From Pseudofabraea citricarpa (lineage: Eukaryota; Ascomycota; Leotiomycetes; Helotiales; Dermateaceae): DNA of 64,000 nt. Made by a program: the position numbers and the translations under genes. The notes beneath the pieces were generated by a model. It was not told where the DNA came from. It saw nothing but the letters and a program-made list of their open reading frames with translations, and did no database searches. The stretch is taken from contig JAPWGK010000009.1 in NCBI GenBank assembly GCA_029641185.1, positions 74,501 through 138,500 of the forward strand, given 5' to 3'. Shown here piece by piece: positions 22,369 through 33,039 of the stretch; within the stretch, counting starts at the first letter, position 1, and the number at the start of each line of letters is the position of its first letter.

Positions 22369-23593
22369 GATGAATTTTTGAATTGTAGTCACAGCTTGAA
22401 TAAGCTTGAAAGATCAAGTACTGGACTTGAGGGACGGTAGGTTGATATACAGAAGAGGAAACAAAAATTGATCACTACCCATGTAGACGTTGGATAGTAA
22501 CCGACCAAATTGTAGAACAGCTGATATCTTTGCAACCTTCTCCACCATTTCCACTAGCGACTACTAACAGAGACTGACAGTCAGATGTTGACTCTTTTTA
22601 CCCCTTTCGGTATTGGAGCATCGGTAGATGAGTCGGTTCCTTTGACGAAACTAAGAAACTTCCCTCGGCTCGATCCTACTCCACTCGCGGCTCCTTCAGT
22701 GCGGCAGTGTCGTTCCCGCCTGTCCCATTGACACACACATCCATTAAGTGCAGACATATCCACTTTAAGCTCCATAGAACCTTTTCTTTACTCCACCAAC
22801 TTTGCAGTTATGATGCGCTGATCCTTGTGTATGGTAAAAAGAAGAGCTTTGTTGATAGCGGACTAGTCTTGACCCGCAGAAGGAAGGTATAGCCTTTTTG
22901 ATGGTAGAAACAGTCAATTCGAACGAGAATAATTGCGACGGAGTTTTCGTAGCTAGAATCCTCTCTAGGATATTAGCGAATGCTCAGCGCATATCATATG
23001 TGGTTGACAGCATTGGAATTATAGCCAGAGCGAATCAGAAATACAAGGCAAATATTACTACGGCAAGAATGATTTAATGTTGGATCAAACATCATAGCTT
23101 AATACAAGGCACTTGGGGAATTTCTTTGGGCTTCGGACTTTCTCAAGACTCCGTTTTCGTTAGCATAATTTGATATTATCTTGATAGTCTCGCTACCTGA
23201 TTCTGACCATTGAGGTGGTTTTAACAAATCAGCAAAGGTAAGCCCCGGCTTTTGGAAGTGTCCCGGAGTCCGAGATGGTTAGCGATTTAGTACTTGAAGG
23301 TTTTATGCAAAGGTAGTTAAGACAAGACACGTAAATTTTAACACGTGGTGACCTGTAGATCTACAAAGTTCGTGAAGTCGCTAACGATGTCATACCGAGG
23401 TCCATCTTGAATATAACCGACTGCACAAAGTTTAAAGTATACTGGCAGGTTCAGGTGGTTAGACTTTATTATATAACTTCCAAAATTTCTGTTCAACAAT
23501 TCCTTCTTAGTAAGTTCTATTCAAATCTCTCAACTTGATTCCATAAACCCGGACAGTACCAAAAACAAAAACAATCTTCGCAACCTACTTAAA
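22369..23593. promoter_or_regulatory. 1.2-kb divergent intergenic region between the Ldi-like and SnoaL-like genes
   Basis: No gene is seen. The flanking genes run away from this segment, so both promoters lie in it. The middle is moderately AT-rich. The last 60 bases before 23,594 are C/A-rich (CCCGGACAGTACCAAAAACAAAAACAATC is split by C and A runs), typical of a fungal 5' leader. Confidence 0.45.
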
Positions 23594-24096
23594 ATGGCTT
23601 CTCTCTCAGGTATGCCAATTCTATATGATTTCCACACCATAAAAATTCCTCTACTTACTATTTTCAAGACAACAAGACCAAGGAAATCATCCAAAAATGG
23701 GTGGGTCTTTTCGTTCAAAACGACTCCAAAACTTTCGCCGCCATGTGTACGCCCAAAGCCGTGTATCACGACCACGCATTTCAAGTCACCCGGGTGGGAC
23801 AGATCTCGATCAAAAAGCACTTTGAGATCTGGCTACACACGAATCCCGACTTCAGCATGGAGATTGAGCATTTCCAAAAGACCGAGAACGGTGCGAGCAT
23901 ACGCTTCGTCAGCCGAGGGACTTTCAAAAATTCCATTGCAGATGTAAAAGCGACGGGAGGAACATTCGAGTACCGCGGAGTGCTTGATTTTGTTCTTGAT
24001 AATGCGGGACAAATCGAGCAGATTGATGAATACTACAGCAAGACTTGGTACCAAGGCGTTGAGCTCAAGAAATACAACTTTGAAGAATTAGTCTGA
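23594..24096 (+). CDS. SnoaL-like (NTF2-fold) protein
   Basis: This is join(23594..23609,23669..24096), 147 aa. Exon 1 codes only MASLS plus one base; the intron starts GTATGC and ends CAAG. The rest is one NTF2/SnoaL-like domain: KEIIQKWVGLFVQNDSKTFAAMCTPKAVYHDHAF, a central sheet (SIRFVSRGTFKN, FEYRGVLDFVLDNAGQIEQIDEYY) and a short tail. SnoaL-like proteins act as cyclases, isomerases or hydrolases in polyketide and terpenoid pathways and carry the active site in a cone-shaped cavity with Asp/His pairs. Here the YHDH motif near residue 42 is a candidate. The substrate is unknown. Position next to an Ldi-like gene suggests a shared pathway, which is inference. Confidence 0.78.
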
Positions 24097-26245
24097 TTTT
24101 GTCTGGGGAATCTGGGGAATTCTTTTCAATAATTCTAAAATTGACTCGAGGTATTCAGAAAGATTTTTCAAGTTCGTGTGAGTTTTTCTTGCTTCTTGTG
24201 AAGTTCGGAAAGGATAGAAAGCAAATTTGCAATCAAGGTCGAAAGTTAATTCTGATGTTTGTGATGAAAGATACTCGAACTGAATACCCCTCCACTTCAT
24301 GCGGTGGTACCTCAAGGTAAATTGTTTGAAAGTCGAAGGGAATCAGTCAGCTCAATTATTGTTATCTCTTAAAACCTATGTTAACAGACAACTCAGCGAA
24401 GAAAACCCCAATTGCTTATAGTTGATCAGTGTCAAAGTTACAACGGGTTATTTGTGAAGGATGTAGAGAAACCATATTGTAAGAGAAGATTCCATCAAGG
24501 TCTTTACTAAACATGTGTCAAAGCATCAGTCACGAACAAACAACTCATAGCAGTCCCGATCTGTAAATACAATGCAATTAAGGATGATACGACGACCAAA
24601 TTTCTGTCTCTCACCATTGTCTTTCCATTTCAGCTTCTTGAGCCGCTAAATATCGAGGAACTATATTTTGGTCGACTAGTTTTGGGCGACTGAAAGGGGC
24701 CCACATTGCTAGACTACTACCCTGTTAAATATTTGGACAATGATTACTTTCTTGATGAAACTCGCTTTAAATATCCCAATAAAGGGGTATCAGCTCCCTG
24801 GATGGATATATGTATGTTATTGCCGGGCACTAACATGGCTGTTTGATATCGGTTTCCATTTTCTCTCTTATATGTCTTGGGAAGTTAACAATGGTGGACA
24901 ACGTTGTCCCGTTCATGAGTTCAGGATTCCTGCAGAGAAGAGTGGAATTTTATACCTCTTATTATAAATGGCTAAATCCCACGACTTGTTTTGGATTAAA
25001 CCCAGGTCTCTCAACTTCTTTGGCAGTCTAGGGCCTACCTCAGTAGAACTGTAGCTCTGTTATTTCTAAAAACCGCACTGGTTACTGGAGATAATTTGCT
25101 TTGGGATGACGATTTCAGAGACTGATTTAAATATGTAAAAGCTAATATTACCACTCAGAATGATGAAGAAAATAATACCTCATTGCACCTCGCTTGAAAG
25201 GCCCGAAAATGTGTCGAGCAGGCTCAGATGTTGAGCCAAAAAAATAAAATAGCAAAATGCGAGAGAACTATCCTAGTATTCACTATTATGACAATTGTAT
25301 TTGTCATTGTTACTCGCCAAATTTATGGTCCAGGTATTAGGCTAATTCTACGCTATTCGGATATGGCTTACGCTTTCATATCTTATACTGCTTCAAGAAT
25401 TAGCATATGGGTGAAGGATTGATTCTAATCTGTAGCACACGTTTGTTATTGCTGACACGTATATATTTGAAACATCTGCTGCTATTAAGTTTCTCTCGAT
25501 GGCCGCAATAATCTATATCAATGATATTCTAGAGCTGTACAAAGACCATGAAGGAGTATCTTGAATAGCGGGATAAGAGTGAAAAGGAGGCTGCGGAGAA
25601 CAAAACTACTATTATTGCTAGACAGACCTTTGGTTAGAGTCTTACTGGAATCGAAGAACAAAGAGCTGGCTACATTGATTATCTGGGGTCTAAAATCAAA
25701 ACGGCATTTTCGTTGGGTGGGGATGTAACCCCGGAAAAATGACAAGGACATGGAGTATTTCCGAAGTAACATTTTATTCAAGAAAATAGACTCCAAGGAT
25801 CCAACCGGAGAAGGGCTTGGAAAGAAGAAAAAAGATAAGATAATAATAGTAGCACACCATAACTTGAACTTTTATCAGATCTTAAAGCATATAGGTGTTT
25901 TCAGGCAGTGTGGTGGAACAGGCATGTGTCGTAAATTTGCGGGCCGCCTCAAATGTTGATAACGCCTACTTACTACTGACGGACGGGTGACTCGAGACTT
26001 GGTTTAAAGATAGAACGTGAGGAATATCAGGACGCGATCACGGATACAATGCATAGAGTTTACAGAATGACAGGGTGATGTTACCAGGATTGGAATTTAT
26101 CTTGGCTACCTGAGCCTACCTCTTAAACTCAAACTTTAAGGTTAAAAAGAAACCCAAAGAACCCGTGGTATAACCAAGCGAGCTAATCTAAACCAACGCT
26201 ATACAAGCAGAAACATGAACTCCTTTTCACCGCTACTCGTCCGCT
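24097..26245. other. 2.1-kb gene-poor region with possible element relics
   Basis: No intact gene is seen. Scattered short frames between 24,740 and 25,960 are broken by many stops. Parts of it (for example 25,800-25,960 on +, with KKKKDKIIIVAHHNLNFYQ) read like eroded coding DNA. I cannot assign them to a family. Confidence 0.4.
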
Positions 26246-27191
26246 TTAGTTATCCGAAAATGCCCACATCTTGATCTCAATACTCTGTCTCGCCTCATCC
26301 TCAATATATTCTGGGTCAACAAAAGCTGTATGGGGCAGAGTCGACTTCTTTTCGACGTCGTTCGTCTTGGCGCTGTCCCATTGAGTGAACAGTAGGGGTT
26401 CTTCGGGTGTCTGCTCGTTTACGTACATCCACTCTTGGCCTTCGTTCCAAGCCAACTTTCCAAGAGTGTGCCATTCTCCATTAGGGAAGATCAACTTGTT
26501 GTTGACCAAGTCGTCCTTAAGCTTGACTGAGTTCCAGTCACAGACCGCAAGTGGGTCTTTTCGAACAGTCTTGAGTGGACGCCAGACATTGATGATTCTT
26601 ACACGCTTCTGAAGCAGAGCGGCGAGCTCGACTGGATCTTTGATAAGCGTCTCAAGAGAATGCAATCCACTTTCGTTGGTGAAGTCGGTGTGAGCTCCAT
26701 GGGCAGGCGCAACTGACTCTGCGAGCTTGTTTTCATCAACCGACTTGTGACGGATTCTGTGTGTGAAGATAATTGTCTTAGTTGCACCAGTCCTATGATT
26801 TATCAGCATCAAGAATCATAACCTTTAAAGTTCTTGAAGGAACATCTTTAGTGCTAACTTACACTTTCTTGACCAATTCTTCTGTGGCAGGAAGCAAAAC
26901 TTTCTCCATCTCGTCCTTATCAGTTAGGCCTTTTAGGCCTGCAACCTCTTGACGCACAAATTGGAATCCGTTTTTTTCGAGAGTGTAGTTCTTTTCCTCG
27001 CCGCGAATGTCTTTCACAACTACTTTACGGGCATCATCTAGTCTTGAAAGTGCGTCCATGCGCTTCATTCCATCTGGGTGTCGGAGATCAACTTCGGCTT
27101 CCTCTGGTTTGTCGATGTGCTGCCAATACATTATTTCGGTCTTAACATCGCGCTTGTGGGTGGTAGCAGTGATAGTAGCAGTTTGAGACAT
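26246..27191 (-). CDS. AsaB/CmcJ-type hydroxylase/desaturase family protein
   Basis: This is complement(join(26246..26792,26863..27191)), 291 aa. The intron has a GTAAGT donor. Family strings are IMYWQHIDKPEEAE near the start, FTHRIRHKS, GAHTDFTNESG with an H-x-D pair, VRIINVWRPLKTVRKDPLAVCDW and the C-terminal PHTAFVDPE. This pattern belongs to the fungal 'hydroxylase/desaturase' group that includes AsaB of the aspergillic acid pathway, related by annotation to CmcJ and GA4 desaturase. They are soluble metal- and oxygen-dependent enzymes that usually sit in secondary-metabolite clusters. The H-x-D pair is a likely iron ligand set (inference). The substrate is unknown. Confidence 0.82.
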
Positions 27192-29199
27192 CTTGAATAT
27201 GTTGATTGAAGTTAAGATAGTTGAGAAAGTTGATTTGAGTTGATTTGAGGATGGCTCTCGATGTGGAGGAGAAGGTGCTACTTATGTATTGAGCAAGTCG
27301 GGTAATTTTTGGCCAGATGTATACGTAGAGATGTCTACTATTTGACTCGGACTCGATACGAAGAGAACAAACCGAGATAAGAAGCTCAGACCTGCATGGC
27401 CATGCATCTGTCGAGTTATGGATGAACTAGTTAGAACGAGGGTTGTATTCCAGTCACCAAAAAATGACAGGCCAAGACTTGCCGATGTATTCTCACACCT
27501 TGCATAAGCTTATTATCTTCAGACGACAGGTCTATTACGGGAAAGATTAACCTCGTCAAAGCAACAATAAATTGCACACGTGGAATTCGACTGAGTGCTG
27601 TGAAACGTTTGAGATGCAGACGCGTCCGACACAATTTCGTATTCGGTGCGAATGTGTGCTATCTCATGTCGAACAACGGAGGATCGTCGGTTACGGCTCA
27701 TCCCATTAAACGACCGCACGCTATCACGGCATATGAAACAGGCAATTTTCTGTTTCCTCAGAACTGACTCGTTCCCACATAAATTGAGTCAAGTCAGAAC
27801 AAAGTTGCGGCAGAGCCTTCGTTGCGGGAGAGCCTTCGTTGCGGGAACTCTCAAGGGGAATCGGCTTTCGAGAAGTCTTTTGTGCCCATCTTCATAACTT
27901 TAAGCATTGCCCACCATTGGCATACCCTGCGATGATACTTGGCTTCCTTGTTAGGCAGGATCTAGAAGCCAAGCTTATTTCTGATATTTATCATTGGCTA
28001 TGACTTCATTTGCCTTGACTTTTATGCTACAAATATATGCATGATACGAATGGAAAGGGTGATGATGTGCATGATTACCATTGCCCAGCTTTGGAAGGTG
28101 TATAATCCTTGCCTGTACTAGATCAACAGGCGATAGCGTCACTGTCTTGCTTCCACTTACTCTCTGCTACAGGAAATTTGAACAATGGTACTCTGTGCCG
28201 TGGAGTGTCTTATGGCGTAGCAAAGATGAGTGCCAAAATTTCGTATGTCTTCAATATATGTACTAAACATTAATGAGTTACAGATAAAACTTACTAGGTG
28301 CTTTTCCACAACGGAAGTATCAATCTCTGACAAGGCCGGCTTGGAAGGAGGCTATAAGTGAGTATGCCAATGGCCGAGTATCGTGTTCGTTTTCGTGTAT
28401 GTTTTCGTGTTCGTGTTATATTGTGCCATAGTACTTTGCACGACGCGATCGTGAAAGAAACTAGCCCCATATTTATCTCGCAATCACCCTCAAGCATGAG
28501 TCGGATGCGAGATGTCTAGGGGACGTAATGATCTTCATTGGTTCTCTCTTCCCGGCTGTGGATATCCCGCCGAGTGCGGAGAGATACTGATGACAGAAGC
28601 GATGTGACCCCGTTAACTCGCCTGTGGAAATGCCGCGTCAACAACTGGAGTAGCAGATGGGGGATCGCTGCTAGGAACTTCGGGTTTGAGATACCGCATA
28701 GATGGCCATGTGAGGATCAAGCCCGGAAGATAAATTGTATAAAAACGAGGAATGAACTTTAGATCTATAACAGGATGATGACTCGGGTTTTGGGTATTGT
28801 GAATGAAGAGCGAGGATATCTTTGATTTTTGAATTATGCAATGAGAGCTTAACTGCCAGCCGAGAACACGACCAATATGGTTGTTGATTCCACTCGATGG
28901 GTGGCTTGGAAAGCTTCTATGTACGACAATACGAAAATACGACGGTACGACATGTGATACATTGTGAGCACATACATGAGCAAGCTCGGAACCGCGCAGA
29001 GAAAATGCGAGATTGGCAAGTGAGAAATCGCGGTAGAAGAAAGAAAAGTGCATTTGAAAGTACCTAGGTATCTTGTGAAGCTAAGTATTACGTTATGTCT
29101 CTGAGGGCGAGTAACTACTTTTTAGAAAAGCTATTCTGAACCAGTTTTTTTGCGGTAATATTACTTAGTAGCTGGAGAAATAGTACTATGCAGCAGTTA
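27192..29199. other. 2-kb intergenic region without a supported gene
   Basis: Both strands carry only short frames without a family signature. The longest is a 146-codon frame on the minus strand at 28,613-29,053, which I reject as a gene. A direct repeat, GCGGGAGAGCCTTCGTTG-like, is seen at about 27,814-27,842. Confidence 0.45.
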
Positions 29200-30051
29200 T
29201 CAGAAGAAAGCAGCTAAGACCATAACAATCGCCAAGGCTTTTCCTGCTAGATGCGTTTGCACTGCTGCAGCTGCAGCACTGTCTGTCTCGGCCGTGCTTG
29301 GTGCTGAAGCAGTACTACTAGCGCTTGAAGTACTCGTAGCAGCATCTGTTGTCGGATTTGCTGATGGTGAAGTCGAAGGTGTATTTGTTGGAGTGAACCG
29401 GACTCCATCAAAATTCGTCCAACTGGTCAATCTTGCCGTGGCGCTTCCCGTTATCTCGCCGGCCGTTATACTTCTCGTCGGGGTGAAATAATTGCTGACT
29501 TCAGTATTGCTGGGAAACTGGTCATTGCCAAGGGTTCTTGGTGGACGAAGAGATAATTCTGTGAGATTGAGAATCGTAACAGGCGGTAACAAATTCGAGA
29601 ACGGTTGAAAAGGAGGACTTGGGCTGCACTCGGCTGTGCTAAGAGACGAGAGGCTAGACAAGGCATCTTCAGGAGGACTCGACAGCTCCGAACCATGGGA
29701 GAAAAGGCAGGCGTCGCAGCCGGACATGACATCAAAAAATGCTCCGTTACAAAGACACTGCTGCTCGGCAAGAAAGTCGGCCGGAGTGGTACCGTTTGCA
29801 ACACATATTTGGTTTAGGTAGAGTTGCTGCTCGCATGGAAACGGAGAGTTGGCAAGGGATGAGTAGATGTCTCCGGTACTGAGACCAAGGTCGGCTTGAC
29901 GTGTGCCATTGGTCAACAGAGGATAGCATACGGAGCTAATGTACCGGTTCACAGGATCATTAAGTATTCTTGGAAGTAGACTTGCTGATACAAGTGAAAA
30001 GAAAGCGCAAGCCAAAACGAGCTTGCCGGTATCAATTGAAGAGAGCAGCAT
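29200..30051 (-). CDS. Secreted Cys- and Ser/Thr-rich protein, probably GPI-anchored
   Basis: A single exon of 283 aa. I start at the ATG at 30,049-30,051, which gives a signal peptide (MLLSSIDTGKLVLACAFFSLVSA); the frame is open further upstream without support. The mature part has eight cysteines in its first half (SSVCYPLL, FPCEQQLYLNQICVANGT, EQQCLCNGAFFDVMSGCDACLF). A Pro/Ser-rich stretch and a Ser/Thr/Ala region follow (TNTPSTSPSANPTTDAATST). The protein ends in a hydrophobic tail after a small-residue site (AAAAAVQTHLAGKALAIVMVLAAFF). This layout is that of a fungal cell-surface GPI glycoprotein. The CLC/CDAC pattern resembles many unnamed secreted proteins of plant-associated ascomycetes. 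Its role is unknown. Confidence 0.72.
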   Translation of the reverse strand: MLLSSIDTGKLVLACAFFSLVSASLLPRILNDPVNRYISSVCYPLLTNGTRQADLGLSTGDIYSSLANSPFPCEQQLYLNQICVANGTTPADFLAEQQCLCNGAFFDVMSGCDACLFSHGSELSSPPEDALSSLSSLSTAECSPSPPFQPFSNLLPPVTILNLTELSLRPPRTLGNDQFPSNTEVSNYFTPTRSITAGEITGSATARLTSWTNFDGVRFTPTNTPSTSPSANPTTDAATSTSSASSTASAPSTAETDSAAAAAVQTHLAGKALAIVMVLAAFF

Positions 30052-30815
30052 GGCACGGCAAAAAATTAAAATAAAAAACAATAAGGCTAGGTTAACACAG
30101 CTTAGATATTGATCGCCTTGACCTTGAGGTAATATAGAATGTTGTAGAGGCGCAGCATATCGTAGGCAATGTAGAGAATACGATGATCTCCTCCCAAGAA
30201 AAACGTTTACCCGCGCCTTGTTTAATTTTGTCTTGGCTACTGCCAGCCCTGCGGGGAAAGATCCAGGATAGCCTATCGCACGGTAGAGAAGCCCTGTCGG
30301 GCGAGATATGCCCCGAAGATTATGAAGATTAGCCGTCAGAAACCAGGGGCACAGGAATAGGCAACAGCAAGAAATCCGCAGCTTCACATCATTTGGCATA
30401 TTCAGCCTTGCCTAGATTCACTATGTACGGCCCGTGGCGATTTTGTGATCAATCTTACCAGAGGGCTATCCAATAGCAGTTGTAGAATCGTGTAATCTGC
30501 CCCGTATTGAGCCTTGAAAGATGCAACGCTGTTTTCGAGTCTGGAACCCGAGCCATATGAGAAGGTGGATAGATATGTTAGTAGTGAAAGACATACATCC
30601 TGTTTTAAAAGATAGAACGAGCGGTTGTATGACCGGTGACCTAAGCCCGTAAACATTGTATCATGGAACAACAACATTAAGGGAATGTCGCCACACTCCT
30701 ACAAAGTCATGTCACATCGACTATACACTATCATCCATTTCCTTGAAGGCTGATTGATAAATTGGTAGAAATAAAGCGACCGAGAGGTATCCCGGTAGGG
30801 AGTTGAAAAAAAAAA
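30052..30815. other. Intergenic region between the GPI-protein and cyclase genes
   Basis: It should hold the promoter of the GPI-protein gene and the 3' end of the cyclase gene. A 91-codon ATG frame on the minus strand (30,402-30,677) has no signature, and I do not call it. Confidence 0.45.
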
Positions 30816-32167
30816 CTAGAAAATAGCAACAGCATTTGCAGGGCTCCCGACGAGACCGGGAACGTTCAGCGGCACCGAAGTCAACATGAAGCTATACCGG
30901 GCAATTTTCTTGCACTGTTCCGCCAAAGCATCCAGGTCCCAAAGCTCACCAATCGACATGCCAAACAAACTCAAGAAGTACTGATGCAAAGCTGAAGTAA
31001 GAAGCGTTAGTAATTTAATTTGATGGAATTGGATAAAATGAGGTATGAGAAATCTCCATACTCAGACTATCGTACTTCCCATCTTCGTCGGGTAGAGCTT
31101 CGAAGGCTATCATATCACCAGCCACGGCAGCAAAATGATGATTCCAAAACCACTTTGCCGTGTCGATTGATCCCTTCACTCCACAGCACCCACCTGCCAT
31201 CAAGGTCTTGACCTGCTCTTCGCCTGTTTTGTTTAGGAGTGGTGCTGTGAACGCCATCCGGATGATGATTATATCACCATATTTGAAGGTGACTTGCTGA
31301 GAGGCGGCTACAGCTTCAATATCAGCGGTCGTTATGCTGTACGGCGTGTATGGATCATAATTGATGTTATTAGCCTCGGCATATGATTTGTAGTCCTAGA
31401 TATTGTTAGGGATATGTGAGTCGTGATAAAGACGGGAGCTTAGGGACAAAATACTATTAGAACACCTCGGCCAACAAGACCACCACGACTGTGCCAGTCT
31501 ACATCTTACTTAGCAAATATTGAAGAATTTCTAAGCTTCAGTGGAGTAAAAGCTTACGATGTAGAGTTGGGATATTCTGTAACTTATCCTCACTCCCAGA
31601 AATGGGAACCATGTCATCCGGAGAAGGTTTTGCGCCATTATAACACGTCCCAGTATCTTCATGATTAAGATGACCTGAGATAGGTGAGCCAAAAAAGTGT
31701 ATCGAGCTGAAGTCTAATTTTCTTACACAGCGAATCCCATTGAGTACTGCATTGAGTATTGAATTCAACCTGGGAAATTCAGCCTCTAATTGATAACCAC
31801 ATGCGTAGAAAACGCAAGACGTACCTCATCATCAAAGCCATAGATTCCAGGCATGTCTAATCTTGTTACCTTGTGCGTAAGGCCTTTTCTCCAATGGCCC
31901 TTGATGCGAATGGCTCCAATCGGCCAGCTAGTCACATGATTATTAGATTAGAGAACGACGAAGTGGCTTGTACGAGGTGGAATACTTCAAAGAAACCGAA
32001 ACGCCTTCTTTCACCTCCAAAGCTGCGTTCTTCACCACATCTGGTGTGAGGAGGTTCAGAGTCCCAAGCATGTCTTTCTGGCCATCCTTATCGAAGATCC
32101 CCCATGCGCAGCCCTGCGGCATGCCATCTACCTTTGGGAGGCTATCGAAATCGGGGACCGAAGACAT
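30816..32167 (-). CDS. Putative-cyclase family enzyme (Cyclase/KynB-like fold)
   Basis: This is complement(join(30816..30991,31062..31395,31455..31498,31558..31674,31727..31769,31825..31927,31986..32167)), 332 aa, six introns, all phases consistent. Family strings run in the usual order: LPKVDGMPQGCAWGIFD, DMLGTLNLLTP, NWPIGAIRIKGHWRK, GFDDEVEFNTQCSTQWDSLCH, RGGLVGRGVLIDYK, FKYGDIIIIRMAFT, KWFWNHHFAAVAGDMIAFEALP, LHQYFLSLFGMSIGELWDL and SVPLNVPGLVGSPANAVAIF. Length and ending match the large fungal branch of Pfam Cyclase (PF04199). The metal-binding area is WDSLCH plus the later NHH. The last donor could be GTCTGA or GTATGG in the same phase; I use GTATGG. The substrate is unknown. Family members hydrolyse cyclic amides or act near secondary-metabolite genes. 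Confidence 0.85.
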
Positions 32168-32493
32168 TTTTCGATAGAGACAATGGAGGTTTTTGTCTTT
32201 TTCCTTCGTTCATTCGAATAAAGGTCTGAATGAATCATGCGAACTGCGGGGAAAGAGAAGGTAGATCAACACCCGACTCCATCACCCGCATCTGGCAATC
32301 CCAAGCTCGCTTAAGCACGTCTGTGAAATCGTAGTTAGACATGTGTTACTACGAATAATTCAGAATCTAGTTTTCTATTATTATGTTTTCTATTTTACCT
32401 AGTAATCCTTATATAAAAAAGAAGCGAAAATAACACGATCGTATCTTAGAACTAATAATATCTTATAAAACTTATTAGTTAATAAACATCGTT

Positions 32494-33000
32494 ATGGACT
32501 CACCTCCTGTGAACCACGACTTCAATAGCTTCTGGGGCACCGTCCTTGGGATAACGGAGCTTCAAGAACTACCAATCGCAACTCATTTAGCAAAACAATA
32601 CTGGGAAAATCCGGGCATAGCTATAATGAATTATAACAAAACATTGTCGCAATACATAGACATATTTGAGCGAGATCAACATCAAGCAACATGTTGCAGG
32701 GGTATTTTCTACGAATACTAACACCCAAATAGGAAGTTATTCGGTGGGACGCTACCAATTTCTTTCTCCGGCTACGTTAGTGATGCTCTCTCCGCAGTCA
32801 CTGCGATGGGGGTGCTTATGCGGCTTGCTATTTTCTCGCAAACCGACAAGCCTGAGTCTATACACCGGCCTTCTTCCTGAACTAGGGCAGAGCTTGCAAC
32901 GATACTGGGGCTTACTGAGCTATACTTAGAAAGTCCAAGATGGGTAATCGTCGAGGGAGGTTATGCAGCCGGCTTTGGCTCTGTAGTAAGTCTATTAACA
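32494..33000 (+). pseudogene. Exon-like fragment, probably a degraded gene
   Basis: An ATG frame (MDSPPVNHDFNSFWGTVLGI) runs 75 codons to 32,721. Just after it, at about 32,700-32,732, lies an intron-like end with a perfect TACTAAC branch site followed by CCCAAATAG. The next frame reads KLFGGTLPISFSGYVSDALSAV, continues to a TGA near 32,880, then ELATILGLTELYLESPRWVI and EGGYAAGFGSV before a GTAAGT-like site at about 32,984. The reading is coherent over three blocks but broken by a stop, so it looks like a decayed gene. I do not recognise the family. The 326 bases before it hold the promoter of the minus-strand cyclase gene. Confidence 0.35.
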
Positions 33001-33039
33001 CTTCATACGAAATCACTCCTTAACAAATTACGATCCCAC

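Noticed and set aside
28613..29053. A 146-codon minus-strand frame
   Set aside because: No domain, no conserved pattern and no clear promoter; its composition looks like chance.
30052..30399. Upstream extension of the GPI-protein frame
   Set aside because: The extension has no coding character, while the ATG at 30,051 gives an immediate signal peptide.
30402..30677. A 91-codon ATG frame on the minus strand
   Set aside because: Unrecognised, short and in the gap between two genes; nothing supports expression.
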